Origin: Paralithodes platypus | Lineage: Eukaryota; Arthropoda; Malacostraca; Decapoda; Lithodidae | Direction of reading: 5' to 3' | Length of the DNA: 64,000 nucleotides | NCBI GenBank assembly: GCA_032716605.1 | Contig: CM064580.1 | Coordinates: 38,065,321 to 38,129,320, forward strand | Shown here: positions 33,454 through 46,676 of the stretch, in pieces | How the letters are laid out: each line of letters begins with the position of its first letter | Position numbering within the stretch: position 1 is the first letter of the stretch | Position numbers and translations under genes: made by a program | The notes under the pieces: model-generated | What the model saw: only the letters and a program-made list of their open reading frames with translations | Database searches by the model: none | Told to the model about the DNA's origin: nothing

Positions 33454-34640
33454 TGACATATATAGCAATGATGAATATCCTCTACCGGACCTAGGCCTAT
33501 TAGGCTTAAAAAGATCGATCGGTCCAAAACATCAGTATAACCAGCAATGCCTATTTGTGTCGTTATCAACACCATTAGATTATTAGTATCCAATTGAGTA
33601 ATATACCGCCCAGACGCAGTGTGCCAAAATTCGCCCATTTTCTTCGTGATCCCGAACCTAACATCTAAAAAAATATTGATCCTGAAATTGGCTGTGACTG
33701 TCCCGGGAGCCCGCTAAACCTGCCATTCTATTTCTACATTAAACTCATCAAACGATAGTTGTTTTGCTCTACACTGTACTCTACATTGGCTATGATCTTA
33801 GAACTATTATATATCACCTGTATTGAAGTCCAAATGCAGCTCCTAATGTAAATATAAACGGATAAATCCAGAGCCATGTGAGCTATTTGTTTACACCGTG
33901 AAAACACAACTTGTTCGGTTCGGATGAGGTGACTGACTTTAGCACCAATGTACCCTTACACTCCGATGTTATATCGCGCCGAAGGCTGAGTCAAGAGACT
34001 CAAGACGAACACAACTAATTTTATTGGCACTCGAATGCTCAATAATATGTAGATTAAAGGATAATAATAGATATTTATCTAAAACTATGTATATATTAAC
34101 TAAACTACTCTATGTGTTTAATATATTGACTGAAATGAATAATGTAAAATATTAATTTAAACTTGAATGTTAGTTTTCTGACGAAAAATGATCCTAGTAT
34201 ACCCACCGCCAAAATACGCGGTGTTCCATCGTGTGGATCAATTTTAAGGGGCTTCTAATTTCTCAAAAATAGTGAATGAATATCAATTTTATGTGTTTGA
34301 CAAAAGGCGCAAGACCTTGAGGCATAAGGTAAGCTATAAATTAGTGCGTTTTATGATGAATTACTGGTTTTTCAAGCGTGTATACAGTATATATGATAGG
34401 ATCAATCGAAACAACGAAAGGATATTAGTCTATGATTTACGTTGAGGGTGATCCATGATGACGTCAAATTAGCTTGCCGCCAATTAACTGTGAAACACTT
34501 GGAAATGTGTTTAGCCATTATTTAGTGATAGTTTAATGGAAAATAAGACTGATTAAGGGGTTGGACTACAAATCTGACGTCTTCTGAATTGTAAGTGCCC
34601 TGTAAATATGAAATTGTGCATGTTAATCATAGGAAACTCC
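33454..34640. other. AT-rich spacer, no gene seen
   Basis: No recognisable gene or repeat boundary. Confidence 0.5.
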
Positions 34641-34990
34641 TTATAATTATGGTCAAAGATCAAGGTCCATCCAATCCAAGATTCCATCCCCGTTCCCCGA
34701 CCCCAGGGGCCCAGGCCCTCACCTCAGCCCCAAGCGGCAAGCCCCCAAGGCCCCAGCCGGGCCAGCCAGCCCCCAGGCAAGCCTACTAGGAACTAGTCTA
34801 GCCAGTAGCCACTCCACTCAGTGCCACTGACCCTCTGGTCTGGGCCACTGGCACTGGCACTGCCACTGTAGCTGCAGCAGTGGCCAAGGGCCAGTGTACT
34901 ACATGTAGCGGCTGTCTGTAGCCTAGTACAGTGCGATGCAGCGTGACGGCCGGGCCGGCCCGCAGTCCCGCACCACAAATTCCACAATTA
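34641..34990. other. GC-rich island of unknown nature
   Basis: Abrupt switch from AT-rich DNA to C/G-rich sequence (CCCCAGGGGCCCAGGCCC, CAGCCGGGCCAGCCAGCCCC, repeated CACTGGCACTGGC). Short Pro-rich frames (for example 34,595-34,789) resemble no known protein. It could be a promoter-like island, an exon fragment or a repeat; nothing decides. Confidence 0.4.
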
Positions 34991-37190
34991 TCAATAGGCC
35001 TAGCCTAGGCTAGGCTAGGTGTAAAAATATATTTTTGACTTTTTGTTTTTTGGTACTAAATTGGTAGGCCTAGGACTATGCTATTTTTTTTTTTTTCCTA
35101 TGTGAATGAGGGAGACAAAAAGTACTAAATTGGTAGCCACAGTCCGAAGAATACTTTTGCAGTCTTACCGTTTCTGTTTTTCAAGGTACGGTAGGCTATA
35201 GGCTATATTACTGGTATCTTATTTTATTGTACAGGTAGTTTATATTATGAGTGGAGGATTTGCAATAACTTACCCTAACCAAAGTCCAAACTTAGTGTCC
35301 AAAGTAGGATCTGCACCCTGCCGCTATGTTCTTATTTTGTATACCAGTAACTTTTTAGCCAGATTACCGGTACAATTTAATAAGTGTACAGGCTAGGCCT
35401 ACTGCCAACAGTGCATTTATAGATTTCCCGGCCATGACTTGGGTATCACTAGAGAATCTTTCCGCAGCCTTACGTACAATTATTTGTTTTTATTTCTTCA
35501 AGGAATATAATACAGTAGTTTATTGTTCAATTGTTTATCATGTTATGAGTAGATAATTTGCATTACCTTACCCTAACCTAACTTTACTTAGTCTTAGTGT
35601 CCAAAGTGGGGGCTGCCACTATCCCCACAGTCCACACACCCACTAACTAACCTATATAATTGGTATGTCTTGTCATTAAGTACTATTAGCTGACTTCACG
35701 GGGGTAACGGAGTCTTGATTGAATATTTTCGGAATTAGCCTAGCAGAATCTTGGGTCTTTTAAAGTTGTGAAAATTAAAGTAAGTTTCTATGTTCCTACT
35801 GATTGTACTTAACCCGAGATGGGAATAGCCTACCCAGGTATTTTTTACTCGGCCCAGGGATAATAATAGACAAACAAATGTTCTAATCAAAGTTTATTCT
35901 TGAAACTTGGTACCGGTATGTATTTTAACCAGTACTCTATAGTAACTCATGTATCATATGAAAGGATATAAATTAAGTATGTAATAGTTCTTGGAATGCA
36001 ACAACAAATATACATGAAATCTTTATTGGACAAAAGTTACAAAACTAAAACAGGGACTGCTAAGAATAATTTAAAAACCTGTTTTCAATGCCTATATTAG
36101 TGGACCTGAAGTGAATCCCTTTGAGACTGAAGTACAGGCAGCCAGCTCCCCTAGTATCCTGATTAAACACCAGCAAACATACATAATATCCCTTTTACTT
36201 ACAATATTATTAATTACTTTTAATAAATGTTGAGCATGTATTGTGTGTATATAATGGTATATTTACCTTCACATCTCAAAATTTCTCCGGCGGCAGGGGG
36301 CTACGCTCTCCGGACCCCCTGTTATATGTAGCGGGGGGCTGCGCCCCCCACGGACGCAACGCAAAGTTGATCCTTGTAAGCTTAGAAAAATGATCCAGAA
36401 CTGGATATTTCCAGTTTTGGCACCCTGCCCAGACATCACGATCGCCATTCTACCCACAAAATATGCTGTGTCGCTAGGCTATTATTCTTATATTACTACC
36501 CTCTGTTCTGTTTCAGGGAAGCACTTACACTAACTCTAATGTATTTTTTAGCAATTTCGGCATTGCATTTTTGCTTGAGTAACATGGTTATCCCATAGTT
36601 TTACTTAAATTTCGTAGTAGGCCTATGTGTGATGCCAATTAGCCTATGCCAGATCCAAGTCTTTAGACATTGGCTAGTTTATACCTTTCATTAAGTCTGC
36701 AGTTAAGCACAAACTTATTTAACAATGGAAAATAATGTATGAGGAGGGCTGGGAATTAGTATTTTGTGAAATAACTTAAATTAGGTTATACTAAACTTCA
36801 TTAGGTTATTAGGCCTATGAGAAAACAGGCCTAGGCCTAGCTTAATTTTATTTCACTGCTCAACATATTTGTTTTTGTTTTTGCTGTTGAGCTCTGCATA
36901 TATTCAGGTAGGCTTGGGTTTTAGTAAAATTGCAGTAGGCTAGGCTACATATTTTTACTTCTATTGGAAAGCACAGGCCTAGACATGCTAAAGAATTTAG
37001 CCTAGCCTACCACAATTTAGCCTAGACTGAAAAAATAAAAATAAATAGGCTAACTGTACGCTCGCAGTATTGGAGGGAGGAAATCTGTCCAGGAATAGCC
37101 TAGATGTGGAAATTTACAGCCAATTTGCTCTAGCCCTTTTTGAGATACAGAGGTTAGAGGTCGTTGGATAGGCCTACAATATGTTAAGGG
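34991..37190. repeat. AGGCCTA-rich spacer
   Basis: TAGGCCTA and GCCTAGCCTAGGC-type words recur throughout (for example 34,997-35,018, 36,825-36,840, 36,990-37,025). A G/C-rich palindromic patch at about 36,285-36,355 contains GCGGGGGGCTGCGCCCCCC. No coding region is convincing. Confidence 0.55.
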
Positions 37191-37320
37191 GGTCAATCAC
37201 CCCCATGACATATGATATTGTCATCATCATATATATTGCCAGCAGGGGGCAAATAGCCTAGGCCTAGCCTAACTAAAAGAAAAATCGCCGTCAAAATAGA
37301 CGCGAACTTATATTAACTAC
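37191..37320 (-). repeat. Module F, partial copy (minus)
   Basis: Contains ATTGCCAGCAGGGGGCAAAT and CGCCGTCAAAATAGACGCGA, the diagnostic phrases of the F module found repeatedly to 47.4 kb. Joined at 37,320 to unrelated GC-rich DNA. Confidence 0.75.
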
Positions 37321-37800
37321 GGCGATCGACCATCACCCGCACCGGCCGTCCCCCGGTTATTGTTGAGGTCCTGAGGAACCGTATGACTTCGACGAGCTCT
37401 TCCCTCCGCAGTCTCCGCATCCCATGGATCGTCGTACGGTACCCGCCTCGTCCCGTCACTGAGCATGTGGATGGGCGTACCTTTCTGGCTTCAAAGATGG
37501 ATTCCTTCCGACAGCTCCTACTGGATTGTCTGGGGTTGGTTGATAAGGGCAGTAGGCCACCTCGCTTCAAGACATTGCTCTGGCCCTAGTACCGCGGTTT
37601 ATAGGTCTCTGGTTCGCCACCTGATGACCTGCTATTGGGTTGTTGCCTTTACAGTTTTACGGTTCTACGAATGACCTAGAGTGAAAGTGCTACGGTGGTG
37701 AATTTTAACCTTAACTATAAACTAAATTAATTGTGACATAGGATCTCCGCGACTACGGTAGGGCCGGAGCGGGCGAGTATTCGCCTGAGGTTGCCCTTAA
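37321..37800. other. GC-balanced segment inside the F-module field, unknown
   Basis: Non-repetitive, GC-richer stretch with overlapping frames on both strands (85 codons minus, 68-69 codons plus). None resembles a known protein and all are short. It may be an insertion in the F-module array. Confidence 0.35.
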
Positions 37801-38339
37801 TTAACCCCCAAGACAAGATAATACAAAATTCTAGTGCTAGTTTTACTCAGATTTTGTGAGTTTTAATTTAGCCTAGCCTAGGCCTAAGTGTTCAGAAAAT
37901 TTGCAAAATGCACCTCATACTAGCCTACCCATAGCCTAATAGGTCTAGTGATTCTTTTTCGGCAGACCTCCCACAAATGTTCATATAGCCTAGGCCTAGG
38001 CTAGCCTAAGTTCTGGAATGCATGTTGGAATAGCCTTCTTATAAACTGTAGGCTAGGCTACTTCCTTTTAATTTAAGTTTGATTCTTTGGAAAAATCTAT
38101 TAGGCCTAGACCAGGGCAGAAAAGTAACATTTAAAATGACATGTAAAAAGTCACCCATAAACGGCGGGCCGCTATGTTATTGTAATTTGGGAGCTTATTT
38201 CGTCTGTTGATCGACTTTCTCCTTAATTGGGTCCCCTATGAATTAGCACAGATGATGATGACATACCGTGCATCATAATACGTGACGGGCCGACGTGGGG
38301 GGGCAGTGCCGCAGAGACCCCCTCAACATATTTTGTGTC
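37801..38339. other. AGGCCTA-rich spacer, no gene seen
   Basis: More TAGGCCTA words (for example 37,990-38,005). No gene. Confidence 0.5.
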
Positions 38340-38497
38340 CCACAGTAACTTTTATTGGGATGGATGTAGTTACCGGGTGTACGGTCGTCATGTTTACATA
38401 GGGCGATCGCCGCGGTTAACTTCGCGTCTATTTTGACGGCGATTTTTTTCGGTTATTTGCCCCCTGCTGGCAATATATGTGATGATGACAATATGTC
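38340..38497 (+). repeat. Module F, left part, interrupted by a CR1-like element
   Basis: Reads GGATGGATGTAGTTACCGGG, GATCGCCGCGGTTAAC, GCGTCTATTTTGACGGCG and GCCCCCTGCTGGCAATAT, stopping at GACAATATGTCATT. The matching right part resumes at about 41,160. Confidence 0.8.
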
Positions 38498-41159
38498 ATT
38501 CTTACAGTTTCTTACAGTAGATCCTCTGGAAAAAGGCAAAGTATGCCTGTGTATCCAGCTCAGTACCAGTACTTGCACTGCTGCGGTCGTTCACGGTGTT
38601 GGCGGCGGCGGTAGCAGACGCAACATTTTTACTATTCTGTATTTTTGTTTTATAATCAAACTCCAAATCTTGTCTTCCCCATGCTTTATCAAGATTACTT
38701 TCAAACTCCCTTATTGATTCGGAATCGACTACATACTGGGGCAGTGCGTTCCACTCATTTACCACTCTATCACAAAATGAGTTCTTTGCCTTCTCAAGCC
38801 TATTTCTTTCTTTGTAAATTTTCTTAGAGTGTCCTCTCGTTCTTGTTCCCTCCCGCATCAAGAAGATACCTTCACACACATCCTCATCGTACTTTCCTGA
38901 CACTATCTTAAAAGTCTATCATATCCCCTCTCTTTCTCCTATATGCCAGTGTCGGAAGCCCCAGTGTCCTCAACCTCTGCTCATAGCCCGCGTTCTTCAA
39001 CGTTGGTACCAGCTTGCTAGCTCTCCTCTGCACTTTCTCCACTGCTTCTATATCCTTTACCATATATGGAGCCCACACCTGGTTCGCATATTCCAGGTGC
39101 GGCCTAACCAGCGCTGTATAGAGATTCCTGAAGATTTCTTCGTCAAGTGACACAAATGTCCTCCTTATCAGCCCTACAATTCTATTGGCTTTGTTTATCT
39201 TTTCCGCTAAATGTTCTGAGAAATTTAACTTATTGTCTATCACTACTCCTATATCCTTTTCTGCACTCACTTCCTCCATCGCTTCATACATACTGTATCC
39301 TACCTTGTCTATCTTGCTGGTTACTTGCATTTTTTTGGATGAAAAGGCATTAACCAATGCTCAGACCATCCCTTCATGCCCTCCACATCTCCTTGAAGCA
39401 AACCCATATCTTCCTTACTCCTCACTCTTCTATACAGTTTAGTGTCATCCGCATACAGGTATACCTCACTTCCATTAGTTATAACTTCAGGCAAGTTGTT
39501 GATAAATATAACGAACAGCAGTGGTCCCAACACAGATCCCTGAGGTACCCCACTTGTAATTTCCCTCCACCCCGAGCCTATTCCATTCACCAGTACCCTC
39601 TGTCTCCGATCTTTTAGGAAGGCTTCTATCCATTTCACACATTTCTCCCCTATATTATAGCTTCTAACTTTCTCTATTAATCTTTTATGTGGGACCTTAT
39701 CGAAGGCCTTCATAAAATCGCAATATACCACGTCTATTACATCACCATCTTCTAGAATTTGCATCCAATCATCTACCACCTTAATTAGCTGTAGTACCGT
39801 CGACCTCCCTGGCAAGAATCCGAACTGTCTCCCACTGAAAAGTTGGTTTGACTTCATATGATCCATTATTCCTTCTCTAATTACCGTTTCCATTAGTTTA
39901 CACACAACACTAGTCTTGTCAAACTGACTGGTCTATAATTCCCTGGGTCATTTCTCTTTCCCTTCTTAAATATAGCTGTTATGTTCGCCTCTCTCCAGTC
40001 CATCGGGATTTGTCCTGTATTAAACGATACCTCAAATAACATTTTCAATGGCTCTACTAACATCTCCCCTCCTTCCTTTATGATTCTTGGGTGTATCCCA
40101 TCCGGTCCCGGTGACTTACTTCTGTTCATTTTTTCTATAGCCCTTCTTATTCTAGCATGGGAAAACTCTATTAGTTCTAGTGCCGGTGCCTGTTTGATGG
40201 GAATAGTAGGCACTGCATCCTCCGACTCCACTGTTAGTACCCCCCCAAAGTATTTCCCCAGCACCTCTGCTTTCCCCTTATCAGTCTCCGCTCTACTCCC
40301 ATCATTCAACCCCCCTACCAGCTCTGGGATCCCGACTCTTCTTGTTAACTTTTCCTGAATGTACTTCCAGAATATTTTTGGATTATCCTTCACATTTCTA
40401 GCTATCTCTCTCTCCCTCTCCTTCACCCCCCTCCTTGTTTCCCACCTTATTTTATTGTTTATTTGTCTGCGTTCCAGATCCACTTCCTTAGCCTCTATAC
40501 TAGACCCCCTGTTCTTTTAAAAAAAAAATAATCTTTCCCACAATAGTTTCTTTCTTCTAATCAATATCCAAAGCTTTCTTTTCATTGGCAATTCTGGGTT
40601 AGTTCTTTTCCTCAATTTTGTTTTATCCTTATATTCCCTTACTGGTACACTTTTGGATACAGCATTCTCCAGTTTGACTCTAATTTTCCTCCACATTCCT
40701 TCAGCGTCTTCACCGTTCAAGTATTCCCCCCAGTCAATGTCCAAACACCGTCTCAGCAGCTCATAATCTGCTCTATCATACATGTATATTTTTCTATTAC
40801 TTCTATTATCCCTCTCTGATTTAATGTTACAACTAAAGCTTATACAGACATGGTCACTACGACCCATAGGGCTATCCACATTAACATGTTCCACTATATC
40901 CTCTTCATTGCTAAAAATCAAATCAAGTACACTCCCCTGCGTCCCATCTCTATATCTTGTCATCTCTACAATATGTTGCATTAAAAAACAATCTCTCACT
41001 TTCTCTATAAACTTATTTTCCAGGCTACCCTGTCCCGCTGGAGTAGTACAATTTGCCCAGTTGATCCTTGGCAAATTGAAATCTCTAATCAAAATTTTAT
41101 ATTTGTTCTCTCTATTATCTATCTCCTCCATTGCTTTCAGTAGGTTATCATCCTCTCCC
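38498..41159 (-). pseudogene. CR1-like non-LTR retrotransposon, minus strand, 5'-truncated, four frameshifts
   Basis: Five consecutive minus-strand frames, joined end to end, cover the C-terminal endonuclease (DFNLPRINW, then VLDLIFSN and a GRSDHVCI stretch; 41,130-40,780), the linker, RT motifs NRSKSPGPDGIHPRIIKE (about 40,130), AIFKKGKRNDPGNYRPVSLT, AFDKVPHKRL, GVPQGSVLGPLLF and LYADDTK (about 39,570-39,440), and the C-terminal region (YANQVWAPYMVKDIEAVEKV, about 39,090; NEWNALPQYVV, about 38,750). Breaks are near 40,500 (next to a ten-base A run), 39,900, 39,340 and 38,905, each apparently a small indel, so the copy is fairly young. It is flanked on both sides by module F, which it split. 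The N-terminal endonuclease half and any ORF1 are missing. Confidence 0.93.
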
Positions 41160-41530
41160 CTGGATGGAGGGCTGAGGGGGGGTAAATCCCCCCTCAACTT
41201 ATTATTTTATCCAATGGCATTCAATATAGACGGGAACATGATTGCAAAGGTCCGACGTCTCCCCCGCTGCCGCCGACGTCATGTTTGCATTTGTCGATTG
41301 CCGTAGTTAAGTGCGCGTCTATTTTGCCGGCGATTATTTCGGTAATTTGCCCCCTGCTGGCAATATATATGATGATGACATTATGTCATTGGGGGGATGA
41401 GGGGGGGGCAAAGGCCCCCCCTCAACATATTATTGTATCCAAAGGCTGTCAAAATAGACGGGAACATGATGGCAAAGGTCCGACGCCACTACGCGTAGTG
41501 TAAACAAGGCCCGCTCTTAACATTCTTGCC
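41160..41530 (+). repeat. Module F copies after the CR1-like insertion
   Basis: Two consecutive units: GTCGATTGCCGTAGTTAAG, TGCCCCCTGCTGGCAATATA, a G-run/C-run hairpin (GAGGGGGGGGCAAAGGCCCC) and CAAAATAGACGGGAACATGA, ending CACTACGCGTAGTGTAAAC. Confidence 0.8.
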
Positions 41531-43063
41531 ATTTTATTATATAGGCTAGGCTGTACAATACAAAACTTGGCTCAGGTATTTTCATATTGGTGTTCCCTTC
41601 TTAAGTTGAAAACCAAGAAAATTCAAGCCAATTTTTGCGGTGGTTAAAACTGATGTCAATTAAATTAGCCGTAAAATATTACTAAAACTACCACCAATTT
41701 TCCCATGGGTTTTCATTTTGGTTTTAGGTAGTTTTCAGCATCATGCAGTAGCCTAATTGAAAAGGAAAAGATGTAGTATCCGGGTGTAAGGTAATCATGT
41801 TTACATACTGTAGGTCGATCGTTCGCGGTTAAGTTAATTTTGATGGCTATCTTTTCTGTTATTTGACCTCTGCTGGCAATATAGCCTATATGATGACAAG
41901 TCATGGGGGGGGGGGTGAGGTGAAACCCCCTCAACCTATATATTACTGTATCCCACACCCACGGCAGTCAAAATAGACGGGAAGATGATCGCTACCATCT
42001 GCGTAGTGTAAACAAGGCACCCGGTAACTACATTCTTGCCGTTGAAATTAGTTACAATACCGGTACCTGGAAAATTATATTTCCCCATCATCCAACCATC
42101 TTAAGAAACTCAGATGTACCGGTATGTCCTCTTCAGAGCAAAACAAAAATAAATAACAATTTGTAATAGAGATGGAACGAATATCAATTTTCACTATTTG
42201 CGAATACAAATACAAATTTTTGTTGGTAAATTTCGCGAATACGAATAGCGAATATTTCAATCTTTCTTGAAGGATGAAATTGTCATCCTTCAAGAACTGG
42301 TAATTCTTTTTATATCACCAACAAACTTTAATTAAATTACTATGAAATTAATTACCGGAAGCCAATGACGATGTGAAAAACCTGAGCCAACTATTGGGAA
42401 GGATGTAGTAGGCTATCCGGGCGTACGGTCATCTTGTTCGATCGATCTTGGTTAAGTTTGTTTATTTTGACGGCTATTTTTTCTGTTATTTGCCCCTTGC
42501 TAGCAATATCTATGATGATGACAATAAGTCCTGAGGGGATGAGGGTGGGCAAAGCCCCCCCTCATCCTATTATTGTATCCCACGGCAGTCAAAATAGACG
42601 GGAACATGATTGTGAGCGTCCAACGCCGCCGCCGCCGCTCCGCATATTGTAAACAAGGCGGGCGCGATCGAATAGGGTAGAATGTAGAGTTCGGGCGTAC
42701 TGCCAGCCTTGTTTACACTACGCGGAGCGGCGACGGACGCTTGCCATCATGTTCCTGTCTATTTTGACTGCCTTTGGATACAATAATATGTTGAGGGGGG
42801 GGCTTTGTCCCCCTCACCCCCCCATGACATATTATCATCATATATATTGCCAGCAGGGGGCAAATAACCAAAAAAAATCGCTGTCAAAATAGACGCAAAC
42901 TTAACCACGGCGATCGACATATGTAAACATGACGGCGGCGGCGGCGGACACTTGCTATCATGTTCTCGTCTATTTTTAATGCCATTGGATACGATAATAT
43001 GTTGAGGAATAGCTGGCACAATCACAGGGATGGGGGAGTATTGACTTATCGTTGCTAATCTGA
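41531..43063. repeat. Further module F copies in both orientations
   Basis: Plus-strand copies at about 41,800-42,020 and 42,420-42,665, and a minus-strand copy at about 42,690-43,015. Each has the GTCTATTTTGAC / GTCAAAATAGAC arm pair and the CTGCTGGCAATAT or ATTGCCAGCAGG phrase. Separated by unremarkable AT-rich DNA, for example 42,060-42,360. Confidence 0.75.
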
Positions 43064-44869
43064 ACATGATTAGATTAATATCCAGTATTCGAGAATGGAT
43101 AATAAGGCGTAGGCGTGTGCATAAACCTTTGACCGTCTTGGTGGTGTAATGGTTAAGGTGTCTAAAAATCTGTGTGTGATAACCCAGGTTCGAATCCTGG
43201 TGGATCACATACTGTATATGCTTTCATAAATTTCATTGGAGGTGTTTGGTGTTGTGGTGAAATTAATAAAAAAATAGATTCATGCATAAAACTTATTTTC
43301 CGGAAATTAAAACCTTTATGAATAGGTTAGCCTTTAGGCTAGGCCTATCGGCAAGAGTTGGGTTATCGGGCGTATCACCTGGCCGGGTATAGGCTATCCT
43401 AGTGTTTACTAATTTATAGGCTACCCCTTTGAAAGGACATTAGCTGGGTAGGATGTAGTTACCGGGTGTATCGCCAGCCTTGTTTACACTACGCGTATGC
43501 ATAGTGGCGTCGGACGCTTGCCATCCTTTTCCTGTCTAGTTAGACTGCCTTTGGATACAATAATGTGTTGCCATCCTTTTCCTGTCTATTTAGACTGCCT
43601 TTGGATACAATAATATGTTGAGGTTGGGCTTTGCCCCCCCTCACCCCCCCCCCCCCCCATGACATATTGTCATCATCATATATATTTCCAGCAGGGGGCA
43701 AATAACCAAAATAAATCGCCGTCAAAATGCGAACTTAACAACGGCGATCGACAAATGTAAACATGACGGAGGCGGCGGACGTTTGCAATCATGTTCCCGT
43801 CTATTTTGAATGCCAATGGATACAATATGTTGAGGGGTGGCATTTGCCACCCCTCACCCCCCCATGGCATGTTGTCATCATCATATTGCCAGCAGGGGGC
43901 AAATAACCGAAAAAATCACCGTCAAAATAGACGCGAAGTTAACCGCGGCGATCGCCCTATGTAAACATGACGACCGTACACCCGGAAACTACATCCATCC
44001 CCATTAGCCTAACCTAACAACCTTACCTAAGCTATCCTAGCATTATGGGTGGGCGTTGCTGCCCCCAGACCCCCGCTTTGACTTAGATTTTTGGTATATT
44101 TGTCTGTGAAGTGGGTATTTTTCAATTTGTTGATAACGCAAATCGGGATGGATGTAGAGTTCGGCGTACGGTCGTCATTGTTTATATAGGGCGATCGCTG
44201 CGCTCGCACTTACGTTCCCGTCTATTTTGACGCTATATTTTCTGCTATTTGCCCCCTGTCATTACTACATGAATACTAGGTTAGGTTAGGTTAGGTCAAA
44301 ATAGATGGGAACATGATGGGAAAGGTCCGACGCCACTACGCATAGTGTAAACAAGACTGGCGGTGTGCCCGAATTCAACATTCTACCCCACAAATCCTCC
44401 ATGCGGACTATATGGAGAAAAATATGGCGAATCTCTTGGTGCCTATTTTCCCTAATAAATTGTTTCTCATAAGGCGGATGTAGTTTCCTTGAAGATTATT
44501 TAGCATTCTTCGTGAGCAAACGAAGGGGACATCTAATAATAGACGGGAACATGATTGCAAAGGTCCGCCGCCTCCCCCGCCGCTGTCATGTTTACATTTG
44601 TCAATCGTCGTTGTTAAGTTCGCGTCTATTTTGAAGCCAGTTTTTTCGGTAATTTGCCCCCTGCTGGCAATATATATGATTATGACAATATGCCATGGTG
44701 GGGTGAGGGGGGGAAAAGCCCCCCCTCAACATATTATGGTATACAAAGGCAGTCAAAATAGACGGGAACAAGATGGCAAAGGTCCGACGCCACTACGCGT
44801 AGTGTAAACAAGGCTGGCGGTACGCCCGCACTTAACATTCTTGGCGGCTACCATAGTGCAGTGGGAATA
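43064..44869. repeat. 1.81-kb tandem unit, copy 1
   Basis: Begins at TGAACATGATTAGATTAAT. Composite unit: tRNA-headed repeat, AGGCTAGGCC spacer, two minus module-F copies, the CCTAACCT/G-rich module, then two plus F copies. The start of the next unit is 1,806 bp downstream. Includes a short TTAGG run at about 44,277-44,295. Confidence 0.88.
43132..43209 (+). repeat. tRNA-headed repeat (SINE-like), copy 1
   Basis: A-box-like TGGTGTAATGG and perfect B-box GGTTCGAATCC within the paired T-arm CCCAG...CTGG. The anticodon arm and acceptor stem are not tRNA-like. Repeated unchanged at 44,939 and 46,746 inside the tandem unit. Confidence 0.7.
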
Positions 44870-46676
44870 TGAACATGATTAGATTAATATCCAGTATTCG
44901 AGAATGGATAATAAGTTGTAGGCGTGTGCATAAACCTTTAACCGTCTTGGTGGTGTAATGGTTAAGGTGTCTAAAAATCTGTGTGTGATAACCCAGGTTC
45001 GAATCCTGGTGGATCACATACTGTATATGCTTTCATAAATTTCATTGGAGGTGTTTGGTGTTGTGGTGAAATTAATAAAAAAATAGATTCATGCATAAAA
45101 CTTATTCTCCGGAAATTAAAACCTTTATGAATAGGTTAGCCTTTAGGCTAGGCCTATCGGCAAGAGTTGCGTTATCGGGCGTATCACCTGGCCGGGTATA
45201 GGCTATCCTAGTGTTTACTAATTTATAGGCTACCCCTTTGATAGGACATTAGCTGGGTAGGATGTAGTTACCGGGTGTATCGCCAGCCTTGTTTACACTA
45301 CGCGTACGCGTAGTGGCGTCGGACGCTTGCCATCCTTTTCCTGTCTATTTAGACTGCATTTTGATACAATTATATGTTGCCATCCTTTTCATGTCTATTT
45401 AGACTGCCTTTGGATACAATAATATGTTGAGGTTGGGCTTTGCCCCCCCTCACCCCCCCATGACATATTGTCATCATGATATATATTTCCAGCAGGGGGC
45501 AAATAACCAAAATATATCGCCGTCAAAATAGACGCGAACTTAACAACGGCGATCGACAAATGTAAACATGACGGAGGCGGCGGACGTTTGCAATCATGTT
45601 CCCGTCTATTTTGAATGCCAATGGATACAATAATATGTTGAGGGGTGGTTTTGCCACCCCTCACCCCCCCATGTCATGTTGTTATCGTCATATTGCCAGC
45701 AGGGGGCAAATAACCGAAAAAATCACCGTCAAAATAGACGCGAAGTTAACCGCGGCGATCGCCCTATGTAAACATGACGACCGTACACCCGGAAACTACA
45801 TCCATCCCCATTAGCCTAACCTAACAACCTTACCTAACCTATCCTAGTATTATGGGTGGGGATTGCTGCCCCCACACCCCCGCTATGACTTAGATTTTTG
45901 GTATATTTGTCTGTGAAGTGGGTATTTTTCAATTTGTTGATAACGCAAATCGGGATGGATGTAGAGTTTGGGCGTACGGTCGTCATTGTTTACATAGGGC
46001 GATCGCCGCGCTTGCACTTACGTTCCCGTCTATTTCGACGTTATATTTTCTGCTATTTGCCCTCTGTCATTACTACATGAATACTACGTTAGGTTAGGTT
46101 ACGTCAAAATAGACGGGAACGTGATGGGAAAGGTCCGACGCCACTACGCGTAGTGTAAACAAGACTGGCGGTACGCCCGAATTATACATTCTACCCTGCA
46201 AATCCTCCATGCGGACTATATGGAGAAAAATATGGCGAATCTATTGGTGCCTATTTATCCTAATAAATTGTTTCTAATAAGGCAGATGTAGTGTCCTTGA
46301 AGATTATCTAGCATTCTTCGTGAGCAAACGAAGGGGACATCTAATAATAGACGGGAACATGATTGCAAAGGTCCGACGCCTCCCCCGCCACCGTCATGTT
46401 TACATTTGTCGATCGCCGTGGTTAAGTTCGCGTCTATTTTGATGCCAGTTTTTTCGGTAATTTGCCCCCTGCTGGCAATATATATTATGATGACAATATA
46501 CCATGGTGGGGTGAGGGGGGGGAAAAGCCCCCCCTCAACATATTATTGTATACAAAGGCAGTCAAAATAGACGGGAACATGATGGCAAAGGTCCGACGCC
46601 ACTAAGCATAGTGTAAACAAGGCTGGCGGTACGCCCGCACTTAACATTCTTGCCGGCTACCATAGTGCAGTGGGAA
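44870..46676. repeat. 1.81-kb tandem unit, copy 2
   Basis: Same internal order as copy 1 with scattered substitutions and small indels; 1,807 bp to the next unit. Includes a tRNA-headed repeat at about 44,939-45,016. The TTAGG run seen in copy 1 is shorter here (about 46,088-46,098). Confidence 0.88.

Noticed and set aside
44277..44295. Telomere
   Set aside because: Only about four TTAGG units inside a repeat, not an array at an end; useful only as a weak taxonomic hint.
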